NCBI RefSeq assembly: GCF_020520425.1
Contig: NC_079488.1
Location: 90,377,285-90,441,284, forward strand
Direction of reading: 5' to 3'
DNA: 64,000 nt
Origin: Spinacia oleracea
Lineage: Eukaryota > Streptophyta > Magnoliopsida > Caryophyllales > Amaranthaceae
The stretch's first letter is position 1. Each line of letters begins with the position of its first letter. The translations under genes and the position numbers were made by a program. Under the pieces are notes generated by a model. That model had not been told where the DNA came from. It did not search any database and was given only the letters and a program-made list of their open reading frames with translations. Shown here one piece after another: positions 11,902 to 22,816 of this stretch.

Positions 11902-14736
11902 CCTTATTATTTTCATAATCTAAATTGCATGAACATGGTTAAATATTACAAATTTGCAAGAATTAAAAGGGGTGATTAATTTTCGTAATTGTTAATTAAT
12001 TGCAAATTGCGTTTATTTAATTATACGTACGCAGTTTTTCGGCAGTTTCTTCGTTACTCATCCGAATTGAGTGATTTTTGTGTCAATTCCGCATGTAAAA
12101 GGCATTCTAAAATTTTGACAAAAATAATTTTTTTCTGCCGAACCCAGAATTCTCAAATTCGAAGCCTAACTATGACTTTTCGAAGGTTTTAGTTTTTCGA
12201 ATGCAAAATTTCGTAAATTTAAGATGTTAAATTAAATATTTGCGATTCTTGTTGATAAATCTTGAATTTTTGATTGACCTACTGCATATTTTTAACAAGT
12301 TTGAATGCCTAGTCTTGTTAATTATGCAATCTAATTTGTAATTATGATTAATTTGTTGAAAATTAGAATAATTTAGAATTAATTTGATTTTCATAATTAA
12401 TTGTAATTTAATTAGAAACCTATGATTAAAAACCACCATAAAAATTGTAAATTTATGATAAATTTTAAATTTTTATGACCTAGACTTGAATCCATAACAA
12501 TCGGAAATCAATTGGATAATAAATTTTCGATTTTTCGCCCTAAAATTATGAAATTAATATTATTTATTAATTTGTCATTAATTTTAAATATAAATTTTAA
12601 ATTTTTATGCGATTCGTTCATAAAACTTGCACGCACGAAGCAATGGACGCTTCGTTTTACCCTTAAGGGGTGTTGTATAATGCGGGCATGCGACGACGAG
12701 CAAGGGAGCTCGTCGCCCGTGCGGCACGAATGCAATGAGCAAGGGCGTAGTGCACGAGCACAAGGCAGCAGCCCTGCCTTGTGTCGTGTGCCACGAGCAA
12801 TGGACGAATGGGCATGGGCGAAGGGCGAGCCAAGGCAGTCGCGTGTGGGCAGCAAGCGAGCTGCGCCACAACGCGCGCTGCCTCGCACAAGAGCGCGCTG
12901 CCTCGCGCGCAGCGAGCGCAAGCTCGCGTGCCACGAGCGCTGCGCCCAGCATTGCTCGCGCGCACAACGAGCGAGGACTCGCGCGCACAACCAGCATTGC
13001 TCGCGCGCACAGCGAGCGATGTCGCCTGCCCAGCGAGCGATGGCTCGCGCGCCCAGCGAGCGATGTCGCGCGCCCAGCGAGCGATGTCGCGCGCCCAGCG
13101 AGCGATGTCGCGCGCGCACTACGATCGATAGCTCGCGTGCGATGAGCGCTGGCGCGCGCAGCGAGCACCAATGCGTGCGGAGGCTTGCGATGGGGATGCA
13201 GCAGCTATGCGACGAGCGCATGGGCTGCGCGCACATGGCCAGCAATGGCTGTGTGCGTGCGGCCCATGGGCGTGCAACGCGTAGGGTGTTTGCGTTACGA
13301 TTAAAGATCGTTTTGAATGTTTAATTTGAAAATTTCAGTTCACGTAATTTTAATTAATTTTAAAATTAATAATTTAAATTATTTTCTTGGATTTTAATTT
13401 TGAATATTGTAATTATAATAAATTTTATTTATTCTAATTATTTTACTAAAATTAAAATCATGAATTAATTTAAATAACGACTGAAATTAAATTAAACTTT
13501 TTGGATTCAATTATAAATTTATATGAGCTTTAAATTTTAATTAAATTTGTATGTTTCCGGTTAGACTAGAAATACATTTTTATGTTTTAAATTAGTAAAG
13601 CATATGAATTTATTGGTTTAAGTGGGAGCGCTTTTAGTCATAAACTCTTGATTAGGTCTACAAATCCTTAAGGTTAAAACAACTTGATTAGAATTAATAA
13701 GGACTGGATAATTGGTAGATTATTGGTGCCCTTGATTAATTGCTGCAAATGTTTACGTGATGCATAATGTGTTTTACTAACCAGCTATGTGGGCCATTCA
13801 TGATAATGAATGGGTGAATGGTATATATTGTATATGTACTGTTTTGCAGGTTATGAAGTGACTAGTATGGCCCAAATAGGATAGAAAATATGGTCTGCGT
13901 ACCATTAATTTGAATGTAATTGGTCTAAAGTACCAAAGTTATTTTTCAATTCAAATATGGTCTGCGAACCATCAAATAGTTGTAATTAGTTATAGCTTAT
14001 CCTATTTGAAGAAAATGGTGCCTCCCACGGAGATTTTCAAGACGGACTTTGAAGTCAAAGCTTCAAGATGAAGTCGGGCCATACTAGATCACATTTATCT
14101 TATGCATGTTTTAAGTTATTTATTGTTTTAAATATGTCTTAAAATGCATGAGATCAAAAGCTTGATTATGTTGCATGATTAAGGATTTTAGTTCACTTAA
14201 AATCTAACCAACATAGTAAGAGCCTTAAGTTCCAAACTTAAAAATTGAGTTAAAAGGTGCCATGCCAAAATATACACTTGCTTGGATATCCTTTACATCA
14301 ATCTAGTAATAGTTTTCGCTCAGCGAGGTGTTACTTATTGGTCCTAAAGGGGCAAGGTACACAAATAATTGTGAGTACATGTTAGTTTTGGTGAAACTCA
14401 ACGATATAAGTAAGGAGTCCTTTTATGTCGTGGCAAATTCGATAGGTTTACCTAATAAGTTCTTAGACGTACCTATCAACCAAGAATAGTTTATAGACTA
14501 TTAGCAAAAGGCTTTTGCTTACCTAAGATGTTCTAGGATTAAGTCGACAAACTGTGCTTAGTTCTTCAATGATTTTAGGATCTTGGAATCATTTTATTCA
14601 CACCTGCCGGAACACATAATTTGAATAAAATGCTTAATAAACATTGAATTATGCATGTATGCTAGAATTTAAGTTTATTAAGAGAAACTGTGAATGGTTA
14701 TTTATTTGTTTATTCTTTTCAATTGTAGTTTTTAAT
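11902..14736 (+). other. Long non-coding leader of the copia with a GC-rich repeat block
   Basis: About 2.8 kb separate the primer site from the polyprotein ATG. 12650-13290 is strongly G+C-rich and contains a 21-bp tandem repeat (GCGCGCCCAGCGAGCGATGT plus C) at about 13015-13115, flanked by variants; it opens several overlapping frames that are compositional artefacts. The flanks are very AT-rich. A pyrimidine stretch ending TTCAATTGTAG at 14717-14728, just before the ATG, resembles an intron 3' splice site, so the leader may be partly spliced. I see no other gene. Confidence 0.6.
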
Positions 14737-17700
14737 ATGGCAAACAACAATTCATTCAACATTCGATCAATTCTCGAAAAGGAGAAGTTGAACGGGAAAA
14801 ACTTCCTTGACTGGCAAAGGAACTTGCAAATAGTTCTTATGCAGGAAGAAAAGGAGTATGTCCTGGATGAGGCGATGCCCGAAGCTGCAGGCGACGGGGT
14901 CACTCAGGCAGCCCTCAATCGTTGGATTGATGCCAACAAGGATGTGAAATGTCTAATGCTCGCCACCATGAGTGCGGATCTGCAGAAAACGTTCATCAAC
15001 TCAGATGCTTTCACAATCATCAGTGAGTTGAAGAACATGTTCCAAGATCTGGCTCGAGTCGAAAGATTCGAGACTCATAGGCAAATTCTTGAGACCAAGC
15101 TTAAGAAAGGCGAGCCCGTAAGTCCACATGTTCTCAAAATGATTGGACTCATTGAGAATATGAGTCGGCTGGATCAGCAATTTTCTCAGGAAATGGCTAT
15201 AGACACCATCCTCCATTCTCTTCATAGCGGGTATGATCAGTTCAAACTGAACTACAGTATGAATAGTCTGGACAAAACGCTCACTGAGCTTCACGGTATG
15301 CTGAAGACCGCTGAAAAAACGCTCAAAAGTGATAAGCAGGATGTGCTTATGGTGCGTGGGGGCAAGTTCAAGAAATCTGGAAAGAAGAGGAATGCTAAGA
15401 AAGGTGGCAACAAGGCCAGCCCAACTAAGCAAACTGGCGCCAAATCTGCAAAGAGGAAGGTCAGTCAACCCACTTCTGAATCCGAATGCTTCTACTGCAA
15501 GAAGAAGGGGCATTGGAAGAGAGATTGCTTGAAGCTAAAGGAAGATCAGAAGAACGGAACAGTCGTTCCATCTTCAGGTATTTTCGTTATAGACTGTATA
15601 CTTGCTAATTCAACTTCTTGGGTATTCGATACAGGTTGTGGCTCACACTTATGTTCCAATCCACAGGGACTAAGAAGAAGTAGAAAGTTAAGCAAGGGTG
15701 AAGTCGACCTACGAGTGGGAAATGGAGCACGGATTGCTGCATTAGCTGTAGGAACTTACTATTTGTCGTTGCCCTCCGGGCTAGTTTTGGAACTGGAAGA
15801 ATGTTTCCATGTTCCAAGTCTTACTAAAAACATCATTTCAGTTTCTTGCTTAGATGCTAAGGGATTTTCCTTTTTAATAAAAGACAATAGTTGTTCGTTT
15901 TATTTTAAAGAGATGTTTTATGGATCTGCTAGATTAGTCAATGGACTTTATTTATTAGATCACGACAAACAAGTATATAACATAAATACCAAAAAGGCCA
16001 AAAAGGATGATTCAGATCTCACCTATCTGTGGCATTGTCGATTAGGCCATATAAACTTGAAACGCTTAGAAAGACTTCAAAGGGAAGCAATTCTAGAACC
16101 ATTTGACTTAGAGGATTATGGTAAATGCGAATCATGTTTACTTGGCAAAATGACAAAGCAACCTTTCTCTAAAGTTGGAGAAAGAGCAAATGAACTATTG
16201 GGTTTAATCCATACAGATGTATGTGGACCAATGAGTACAAATGCTAGAGGTGGTTTCAGCTACTTTATCACTTTCACTGATGACTTCAGTAGGTATGGTT
16301 ATGTCTACCTAATGAAGCATAAGTCTGAATCCTTTGACAAATTCAAGGAATTTCAGAGTGAAGTAGAGAATCAATTAGGCAAGAAGATTAAGGCACTGCG
16401 GTCTGATAGAAGCGGTGAATATCTGAGCTATGAATTTGATGACCATCTGAAAGAATGTGGAATTCTATCAGAGTTGACTCCTCCTGGAACACCACAATGG
16501 AACGGTGTGTCGGAACGGAGGAACAGAACCTTGCTAGACATGGTCAGGTCAATGATGGGTCAGGCCGAACTTCCATTAGAATTTTGGGGACATGCACTAA
16601 ATACAGCTGCACTCACTATAAATAGAGCTCCGTCTAAAGCTGTCGAAAAGACTCCATACGAATTATGGTTTGGAAAGCCTCCAAATGTGTCTTTTCTTAA
16701 GATTTGGGGATGTGAAGTATACGTCAAACGATTAATTTCAGACAAACTTCATCCAAAATCTGACAAATGTATCCTTGTGGGCTATCCAAAGGAAACAAAG
16801 GGGTATTACTTCTACAATACATCTGAGAACAAAGTGTTTGTTGCTCGAGATGATGTCTTTTTGGAGAAGGATCACATTTCCAAAATGACAAGTGGGAGAA
16901 AAGTAGACCTCGAAGAAATTCGAGTCGAACAACAAACTCTAGAGAATGCTCAAGATGACATTCAGGATGAAACTCAGAGATCTTTAGAAGAATCTGGTGA
17001 GAATCATGGTCAATCTAGAAATGTTACCCCGCGTAGATCGCAAAGATATAGATCTCAACCGGAAAGGTACTTAGGTATTTTGACGAACGAGAGCTATGAC
17101 GTTCTATTACTTGAAAGTGATGAACCTGCGACTTACAAGCAAGCTATGACGAGCCCTAGCTCCAAGCAGTGGCAAGAAGCCATGCAATCTGAATTAGACT
17201 CCATGTCTGAAAACCAAGTATGGGATTTGGTCGATTTGCCAGATGGCTACCAAGCCATTGGAAGCAAATGGGTTTTCAAACTGAAAAAGGACAAGGATGG
17301 GAAACTTGAAGTTTTCAAAGCTAGATTGGTCGCAAAAGGTTACAGGCAAGTCCACGGTGTGGATTACGATGAAACCTTTTCACCAGTTGCAATGCTAAAG
17401 TCTATTCGAATAATGTTAGCAATCGCTGCATATTACGATTACGAAATATGGCAGATGGATGTCAAAACTGCTTTCTTAAACGGCGTTTTAACAGAAACTG
17501 TGTTTATGACACAGCCTGAAGGTTTTGAGGATCCAAAGAATGCTAAAAAGGTATGCAAGCTAAAGAAGTCAATCTACGGATTGAAGCAGGCATCCAGGAG
17601 CTGGAATATACGTTTTGATGAAGCAGTCAGTGACTTTGGTTTCATCAAGAACGCGGACGAATCTTGTGTATACAAGAAGGTCAGTGGGAGCAAAATTGCT

Positions 17701-18702
17701 TTCCTAGTATTATATGTCGACGACATATTGCTTATCGGAAATGACATTCCTATGTTGAACTCTGTCAAGATTTGGCTTGGGAAATGTTTTTCGATGAAGG
17801 ATCTAGGAGAAGCACAGTACATATTGGGCATCAAGATTTACAGAGATAGATCTAAAAAGATGATTGGGCTTAGTCAAAGGACTTATATCAATAAGGTGCT
17901 TGATAGGTTCAAGATGGCGGACTCCAAGCGAGGCTACCTACCCATGCCTCATGGAATGACTCTAAGCAAGACTCAGTGCCCAAAAACACTTGATGAGCGT
18001 AGACGAATGAATGGGATTCCATATGCATCATTGATTGGTTCAATAATGTATGCTATGATATGTACACGCCCGGATGTTGCGTACGCACTCAGTGCTACGA
18101 GCAGATACCAGTCAGACCCAGGAGAGGCGCATTGGACTGCTGCCAAGAATATTCTGAAGTACTTGAAAAGGCACAAAGATGACTTCCTGGTCTATGGTGG
18201 AGATGATGAATTAATTGTTAAAGGCTATACGGACGCAAGTTTCCAAACCGACAAAGATGATTTTAGATCACAGTCTGGGTTTGTCTTCTGCCTCAACGGA
18301 GGAGCAGTAAGCTGGAAAAGTGCTAAGCAAAGCACCATTGCGGATTCTACAACTGAAGCGGAGTACATTGCTGCACATGAAGCAGCAAAGGAAGCTATAT
18401 GGCTAAGGAAGTTCATAGGAGAACTTGGTGTAGTCCCCTCCATTAAAGGACCAATAGCCCTGTATTGTGATAATAACGGAGCTATTGCACAAGCAAAAGA
18501 GCCTAGACACCACCAGAGAGTCAAGCATGTACTTCGTAGATTTCACCTTCTACGAGAGTTCGTTGAAAGAAAAGAAGTCGAGATAAGCAAAATTGGAACT
18601 GATGACAACATATCAGATCCATTAACTAAACCTCTGCCGCAGGCGAAGCACAACTCGCACACTGCAGCTATGGGAATCAAGCATATTGGAGAATGGCTTT
18701 GA
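14737..18702 (+). CDS. Copia Gag-Pol polyprotein, apparently intact
   Basis: A single open frame of 1,321 codons from MANNNSFNIRSIL; an upstream in-frame ATG at 14644 would add 31 residues, but its hydrophobic extension is not gag-like. The order is Ty1-copia: UBN2-type gag, zinc knuckle CFYCKKKGHWKRDC (15487-15528), protease WVFDTGCGSHL (from 15619), GAG-pre-integrase (LWHCRLGHINL), then integrase with catalytic Asp in HTDVCGP (about 16210), Asp in LRSDRSGEY and Glu in NGVSERRNR. Reverse transcriptase follows with QMDVKTAFLNG and the YVDDIL box (about 17712), then RNase H with TDASF, TEAEYIA and DNNGA. It ends with DPLTKPLP. No stop or frameshift is present, so this copy could still be autonomous. 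Products would act in cytoplasmic virus-like particles, and integrase in the nucleus. Confidence 0.96.
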   Translation: MANNNSFNIRSILEKEKLNGKNFLDWQRNLQIVLMQEEKEYVLDEAMPEAAGDGVTQAALNRWIDANKDVKCLMLATMSADLQKTFINSDAFTIISELKNMFQDLARVERFETHRQILETKLKKGEPVSPHVLKMIGLIENMSRLDQQFSQEMAIDTILHSLHSGYDQFKLNYSMNSLDKTLTELHGMLKTAEKTLKSDKQDVLMVRGGKFKKSGKKRNAKKGGNKASPTKQTGAKSAKRKVSQPTSESECFYCKKKGHWKRDCLKLKEDQKNGTVVPSSGIFVIDCILANSTSWVFDTGCGSHLCSNPQGLRRSRKLSKGEVDLRVGNGARIAALAVGTYYLSLPSGLVLELEECFHVPSLTKNIISVSCLDAKGFSFLIKDNSCSFYFKEMFYGSARLVNGLYLLDHDKQVYNINTKKAKKDDSDLTYLWHCRLGHINLKRLERLQREAILEPFDLEDYGKCESCLLGKMTKQPFSKVGERANELLGLIHTDVCGPMSTNARGGFSYFITFTDDFSRYGYVYLMKHKSESFDKFKEFQSEVENQLGKKIKALRSDRSGEYLSYEFDDHLKECGILSELTPPGTPQWNGVSERRNRTLLDMVRSMMGQAELPLEFWGHALNTAALTINRAPSKAVEKTPYELWFGKPPNVSFLKIWGCEVYVKRLISDKLHPKSDKCILVGYPKETKGYYFYNTSENKVFVARDDVFLEKDHISKMTSGRKVDLEEIRVEQQTLENAQDDIQDETQRSLEESGENHGQSRNVTPRRSQRYRSQPERYLGILTNESYDVLLLESDEPATYKQAMTSPSSKQWQEAMQSELDSMSENQVWDLVDLPDGYQAIGSKWVFKLKKDKDGKLEVFKARLVAKGYRQVHGVDYDETFSPVAMLKSIRIMLAIAAYYDYEIWQMDVKTAFLNGVLTETVFMTQPEGFEDPKNAKKVCKLKKSIYGLKQASRSWNIRFDEAVSDFGFIKNADESCVYKKVSGSKIAFLVLYVDDILLIGNDIPMLNSVKIWLGKCFSMKDLGEAQYILGIKIYRDRSKKMIGLSQRTYINKVLDRFKMADSKRGYLPMPHGMTLSKTQCPKTLDERRRMNGIPYASLIGSIMYAMICTRPDVAYALSATSRYQSDPGEAHWTAAKNILKYLKRHKDDFLVYGGDDELIVKGYTDASFQTDKDDFRSQSGFVFCLNGGAVSWKSAKQSTIADSTTEAEYIAAHEAAKEAIWLRKFIGELGVVPSIKGPIALYCDNNGAIAQAKEPRHHQRVKHVLRRFHLLREFVERKEVEISKIGTDDNISDPLTKPLPQAKHNSHTAAMGIKHIGEWL

Positions 18703-19548
18703 TGTCTCTGTTTAATGTTTTAAAGTTTTAGAGTTTAAATCTTTGTAAAACATTATTGGTTAATCATTCACAATAAATGAAATGAATTCATTTTTCCATT
18801 TAATTTGTGGTTTATTAAATGATGAGTCCCTTCAATTTGACGATATATTCAAGATAGACTGTCAGGACCAGTCCTGTGACTAAGAAATGTCTATCAAGTG
18901 AACTTGAATGTCAAAGGTTGAAAATGGTCCCTAATCGGAGTTTTCTATAAAATTGGACGCATAGAAAACGTTAGACGATTAGAATGCAAGATGACTAGTA
19001 GTTCTGTTTCTTGAACTATGTGGACATGGCAATGTCATAATCATTTGCATAGATACTTACTTTGGGAAGACTAGTATCGGACAAGACCTATGAAACTTTA
19101 CTGTAAGAGATGAAAATTTGTCATGAGTAAATTTCATTAAATTATTAGACACTAAATCCTCAATACCTGAGTGATTTGAGATTACTTGTTTGAGAACTGG
19201 TTGCTTTGACGTTGACCAACCGTCGCACCGTAAAAGGAGGCTATAAAGGCAACGCTCAGGTAATCACCTATCAAACGAAGTCTAATCTCAAGATCGCAAG
19301 ATTGGGATTGTCCTCCCATAAATCGGGATGAGATGCTTAAAAGTTGTACAAGGCCACTCGGAGAGCTAGAAACTGTGAAATGCATGGTCGTGCTCGGATG
19401 AATCATAGGCTATGATTATCTGTTTATTTGATCAGTTGAACTCTGAAACCGAGGAACACCGCTGGACGTAATAAGGATGACAACTCTTACCTTATGTTCA
19501 AGAGCAAGCATCGAGCGACAAAGGAATTAGGAAATGCACACTTGTCCC

Positions 19549-19566
19549 TAAGGACAAGTGGGAGAC
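19549..19566 (+). other. Copia polypurine tract
   Basis: A purine-rich stretch (AAGGACAAGTGGGAGA) lies immediately before the 3' LTR start at 19567; it is the expected primer for plus-strand DNA synthesis. The interval 18703-19548 between stop codon and this tract shows no coding frame. Confidence 0.8.
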
Positions 19567-20978
19567 TGAAGGAAATAATGCCCTTGGTCCAAGTATGCAT
19601 TCTATGTTAAGTCTAATAAATGCGGTTCAGTATTAATTAACAAGTTAATAATTCAGTGAGATCAAGTGAGCTGAATGCCTAGCTAGAGGCCGCTTCAGTT
19701 CAAGTGGAATTAATGATATTAATCCACAGCTTACTCTTGACTGAACCCGTAGGGTCACACAAATAGTACGTAAACGGATCAAGTATTTAATGGCATTAAA
19801 TACTCTATCTATGAATATTCGGAACCGACGGATCTTGGTTTCAGTGGGAGCTAAGATCGTCACAGGCAAGAAATGAATACTCCGGGAACGATGATATTGC
19901 CGGAAACGGAAATATGGATCGTATCGGAAATATAAATATTATCCAAGTCGTAGATGTTGCCGGAAACGGAAACATGGTACGTATCGGAAAATATTATCGG
20001 AAATGGAAATATTGCCAGAATCGGAAATATTGCCGGAAACGGAAATATTGTCAGAATCGGAAATATTACCGGAATCGGAAAATAATTCCGGAAACGGAAA
20101 TATTAAATATTTGTTCGAAACGGAAATTAATTCCGGAATCGGAAATATTAAATATTGTTCGTATCGGAAATGAATTCCGGAATCGGAAAATTTAATCGGA
20201 AGCGCATCGTACGAATAAGCATCGGACGAGGCCTGCCGGACGAGGCCCAGCACGAAGCCAGGCCATCGCCCAGCAAGCCAAGCGCGCCGCACAAACAGCC
20301 ACGCCAGGCCCAGCGCAAGGCCAGGCCCAGCAGGCTGCGCAGTGCGCACAGCGCGCACAGCACGCGCAGCGCGCAGCGCGCGCGGGCGCTGCGTGGGCTG
20401 CTGCTCGCGCGCACGCATGGGGCCCATCGTGGTTGCCGTGCGTGTGTGTGCAAGTGTTTGTGTTCGTGCACGTTTCCTAAAACATGCAGAGTTCGGTTAA
20501 TGATTAAATTCCTAATTCTATTTGATAAATTAATTAAATTAGAGTTCTTGTAGGATTCTAGGTTTAATTAATTTGTATCTGAATAGGATTTCGATTCCCT
20601 TTCCATACCCCTATAAATATGAGGCTAGGGCTCACAATTTATAACAAGTTTCAAAGTATTCAAAAGTGAGTTTTTTGAGAGAAAATTAAAACACACATCT
20701 TGCTCATAAAAGTGCCGAAATTTTCTAGTACCTTAAGGGCGATTCTAGTTGGTCAATCTTAAGGCGGATCCGGACGTGCTGTGGACTATCTACGGAGGGA
20801 CGACACTTGGAGTCCTAACGACTTGTTCTTGTTCGGTTCGGGCGCAGCTAGGGAGGGCACGCAACAAAGAGTATGCATCTAAATTATGCTATATGATTAT
20901 GTGTAAATAATATGTTGTCCTGGGTTAATGGTTGTTTCCGCATGATCTATGTAATGTCATATGTATCATAACCTAACA
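19567..20978 (+). repeat. Nested copia 3' LTR
   Basis: 1,412 bp. It matches the 5' LTR along its length but carries about 36 extra bases in the GCGC-rich part (20325-20370). The TATAAATA box is at 20612-20619. The flanking duplication GTGTC follows. Confidence 0.93.
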
Positions 20979-21332
20979 GTGTCTTCAACAGACGAATTTC
21001 GCTCAAGAGGCCAACCCGCAAGTGCAAGCCAAGGGGGCATGTAGGCGAGAGGGACCTAATGGGCGAGCGATTGGGTTCGGGATAGGTGTACTACCTGCAC
21101 AAGTACCGAGTGGGAGACATGCGCGGCGTATGCACCCCGCTATTGGCGAAAAAAAGGTATCCTTAGTCCCAACTCCCGAGGGAGCCGAGATTCGTTATGA
21201 TGTTCTGCCCGTTCACATTAATATGCTGATTTTCAGGTCGTCCCAACTTGATGGGGAAATAAACGCGGGGTAGGATCGTTTCACCCTTCGGCTATTTTGA
21301 TTGCCTACAAGCACGAATATTTCCTTCACTAT

Positions 21333-21349
21333 CCCCAGTGGAGTCGCCA
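21333..21349 (-). other. Element A primer-binding site
   Basis: On the minus strand TGGCGACTCCACTGGGG begins one base after the end of the right LTR. A TGG start pairs with a tRNA CCA end, but I could not identify which tRNA. The same site occurs in element B at 60665-60649. Confidence 0.75.
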
Positions 21350-21350
21350 C

Positions 21351-22811
21351 TGTGAGGGGGTCGAAAAAGCGCGAGGCTAATGCGTGACCTTGTCCCTCGT
21401 GGGTGTGACGATTCTTTTATTCAATCAAGTGTAATTGGATTTCCTGTGAGTATACACCCAATTGACTAGTAATATAGGAGTCGCCATTCAATTTTTAACG
21501 ACAATGAGAAAAACTGACAAAACCCGGTTATCGTGACATAAAGGGAGTGCAATTATGTTTGACCACGACGGCCGTAGGTTCCCTTGTGATCCCTGGTGTG
21601 GGGATCTCTCAATATACACCCGCAAGGTAGAGATTGAGGGTTCGGGGGACTGTAACTACCGAGAGGAGTACTTCGCTCGTCGATAACTCCAGAGGCAGGA
21701 TATCCTTACTAGCTCAGCATAAATAATTGAAGGGACATGCGTTAACTATTAAACTAATCTGAGTTGATTTTAGCAATATGCAACATATAACACTAATTCG
21801 ATCGTGATTATCTGATTTAAGTAGCATTAAGGGACCTAGCATGATAATCCGATTTCCCAAAAATATTATATTTGTTAGGCGTGATAGAACAATCATATTA
21901 GGTTAGTTTAACAGTTCATAAAAAGGGCGAGGAAAGCAGTTAAATCATCGAAAAGGGACACATTACGACGCACCCTTGAGAGGTGCGTCACGGTTCTCAG
22001 AAAACTAACCACTTTGACTTTGCTATTTCTCCTTTTTATTTCACGAATCTCAATTATGGGACAGGATACGTTCTGTTCGATTTATGGATCGATTGCGACA
22101 AAACGCGTGAACAGTTTCGCAGCGAGAGGCTTAGGCTAAGGGTTGAGTCAATACTCAGAATATAATCATGTGTTGTTGTGTGTTGTTTCACGTCGAAGCT
22201 AGGGGCCTATTTATAGGGAAGAGTTCGTGGAAAGATAGAATTGCAGAGTTCTAATCCGCAAAGAATTAGGAAAAGAGACGTACCCAGGTACTTTCAGCGC
22301 CCAGGCCTGGGCGCCGAAGATTTCGGCGCCCAGAGCCAGACGTTGAAAATAGGGTCTGGGCAGCTTTGTTTAGTCAGATTCGGATTCCTAAAATCCGTAG
22401 AGTTTGAGATTAATTCGAGTCTTTTAGCGCGTATCAATTTCATGACGGAATGCGTTTGGGCCCGTTACGAACTCTAGGTTCGTTAGGATTTTGATTAATA
22501 CGTAACTCTTATTTCCGAATCATATTAGGAATAGGATTCTCGCAGTTTTCTATCTCATTTAGGATTTATGTTGGAATGCAACACCTAATTCTGACAGGTT
22601 TCTATCTTTTATGATTTGCCACTCTTAGAAGCTACTTTTTACGGCAGTTACTATTTTTAGCAGGTTTCCATAAATAGCAGGTTTCGGATGAAATGAAATA
22701 GGGAATCGAGATTCGTTCATTTTATAGGAGATGCGTTGTCAAGTTGAGTTTTTATGCTTTCATCATCGAACCTTTCCCTTGCGGGAATGGGGACAAGAGT
22801 AGGTGTCTACA
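21351..22811 (-). repeat. Element A 5' LTR (right)
   Basis: 1,461 bp, equal in length to the left LTR. It starts TGTGAGGGGG and ends GTCTACA on the plus strand. AGTGT follows at 22812-22816. A hairpin module copy lies at 22292-22349. Confidence 0.9.
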
Positions 22812-22816
22812 AGTGT

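Larger units (their letters stand above)
10511..20978 (+). mobile_element. Full-length nested Ty1-copia retrotransposon
   Basis: The element is about 10.5 kb and reads left to right. It has LTRs at 10511-11886 and 19567-20978 (both TGAAGG...ACA), the duplication GTGTC on both sides, a tRNA-type primer-binding site at 11888-11901, a single open polyprotein (14737-18702) and a purine-rich tract before the right LTR. The leader between primer site and ATG is unusually long (about 2.8 kb) and includes a GC-rich repeat block. The LTRs are near-identical apart from a roughly 36-bp indel and about five substitutions, so insertion was recent compared with its host element A. Confidence 0.95.
1817..22811 (-). 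mobile_element. Element A: large non-autonomous LTR retrotransposon carrying a nested copia
   Basis: Two 1,461-bp direct repeats (1817-3277 and 21351-22811) are flanked by the 5-bp duplication AGTGT. On the minus strand the LTR reads TGTAGACACC...CCCTCACA, a primer-binding site starts one base after the right LTR (21349-21333), and a purine-rich tract precedes the left LTR (3296-3278), so the element reads leftward. Without the nested copia (10511-20978 plus one target duplication) it is about 10.5 kb. I see no gag or pol frame in its interior (3278-10510 and 20984-21350), so it must rely on proteins from a related autonomous element (a LARD-type element). Its interior holds tandem repeats, a recurrent hairpin module and a captured gene fragment. 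Confidence 0.9.

Noticed and set aside
12508..13324. Frames of up to 270 codons in the copia leader
   Set aside because: Open simultaneously on both strands and in several frames because of GC-rich 21-bp repeats; protein composition is Arg/Ala/Ser-rich noise with no motif.
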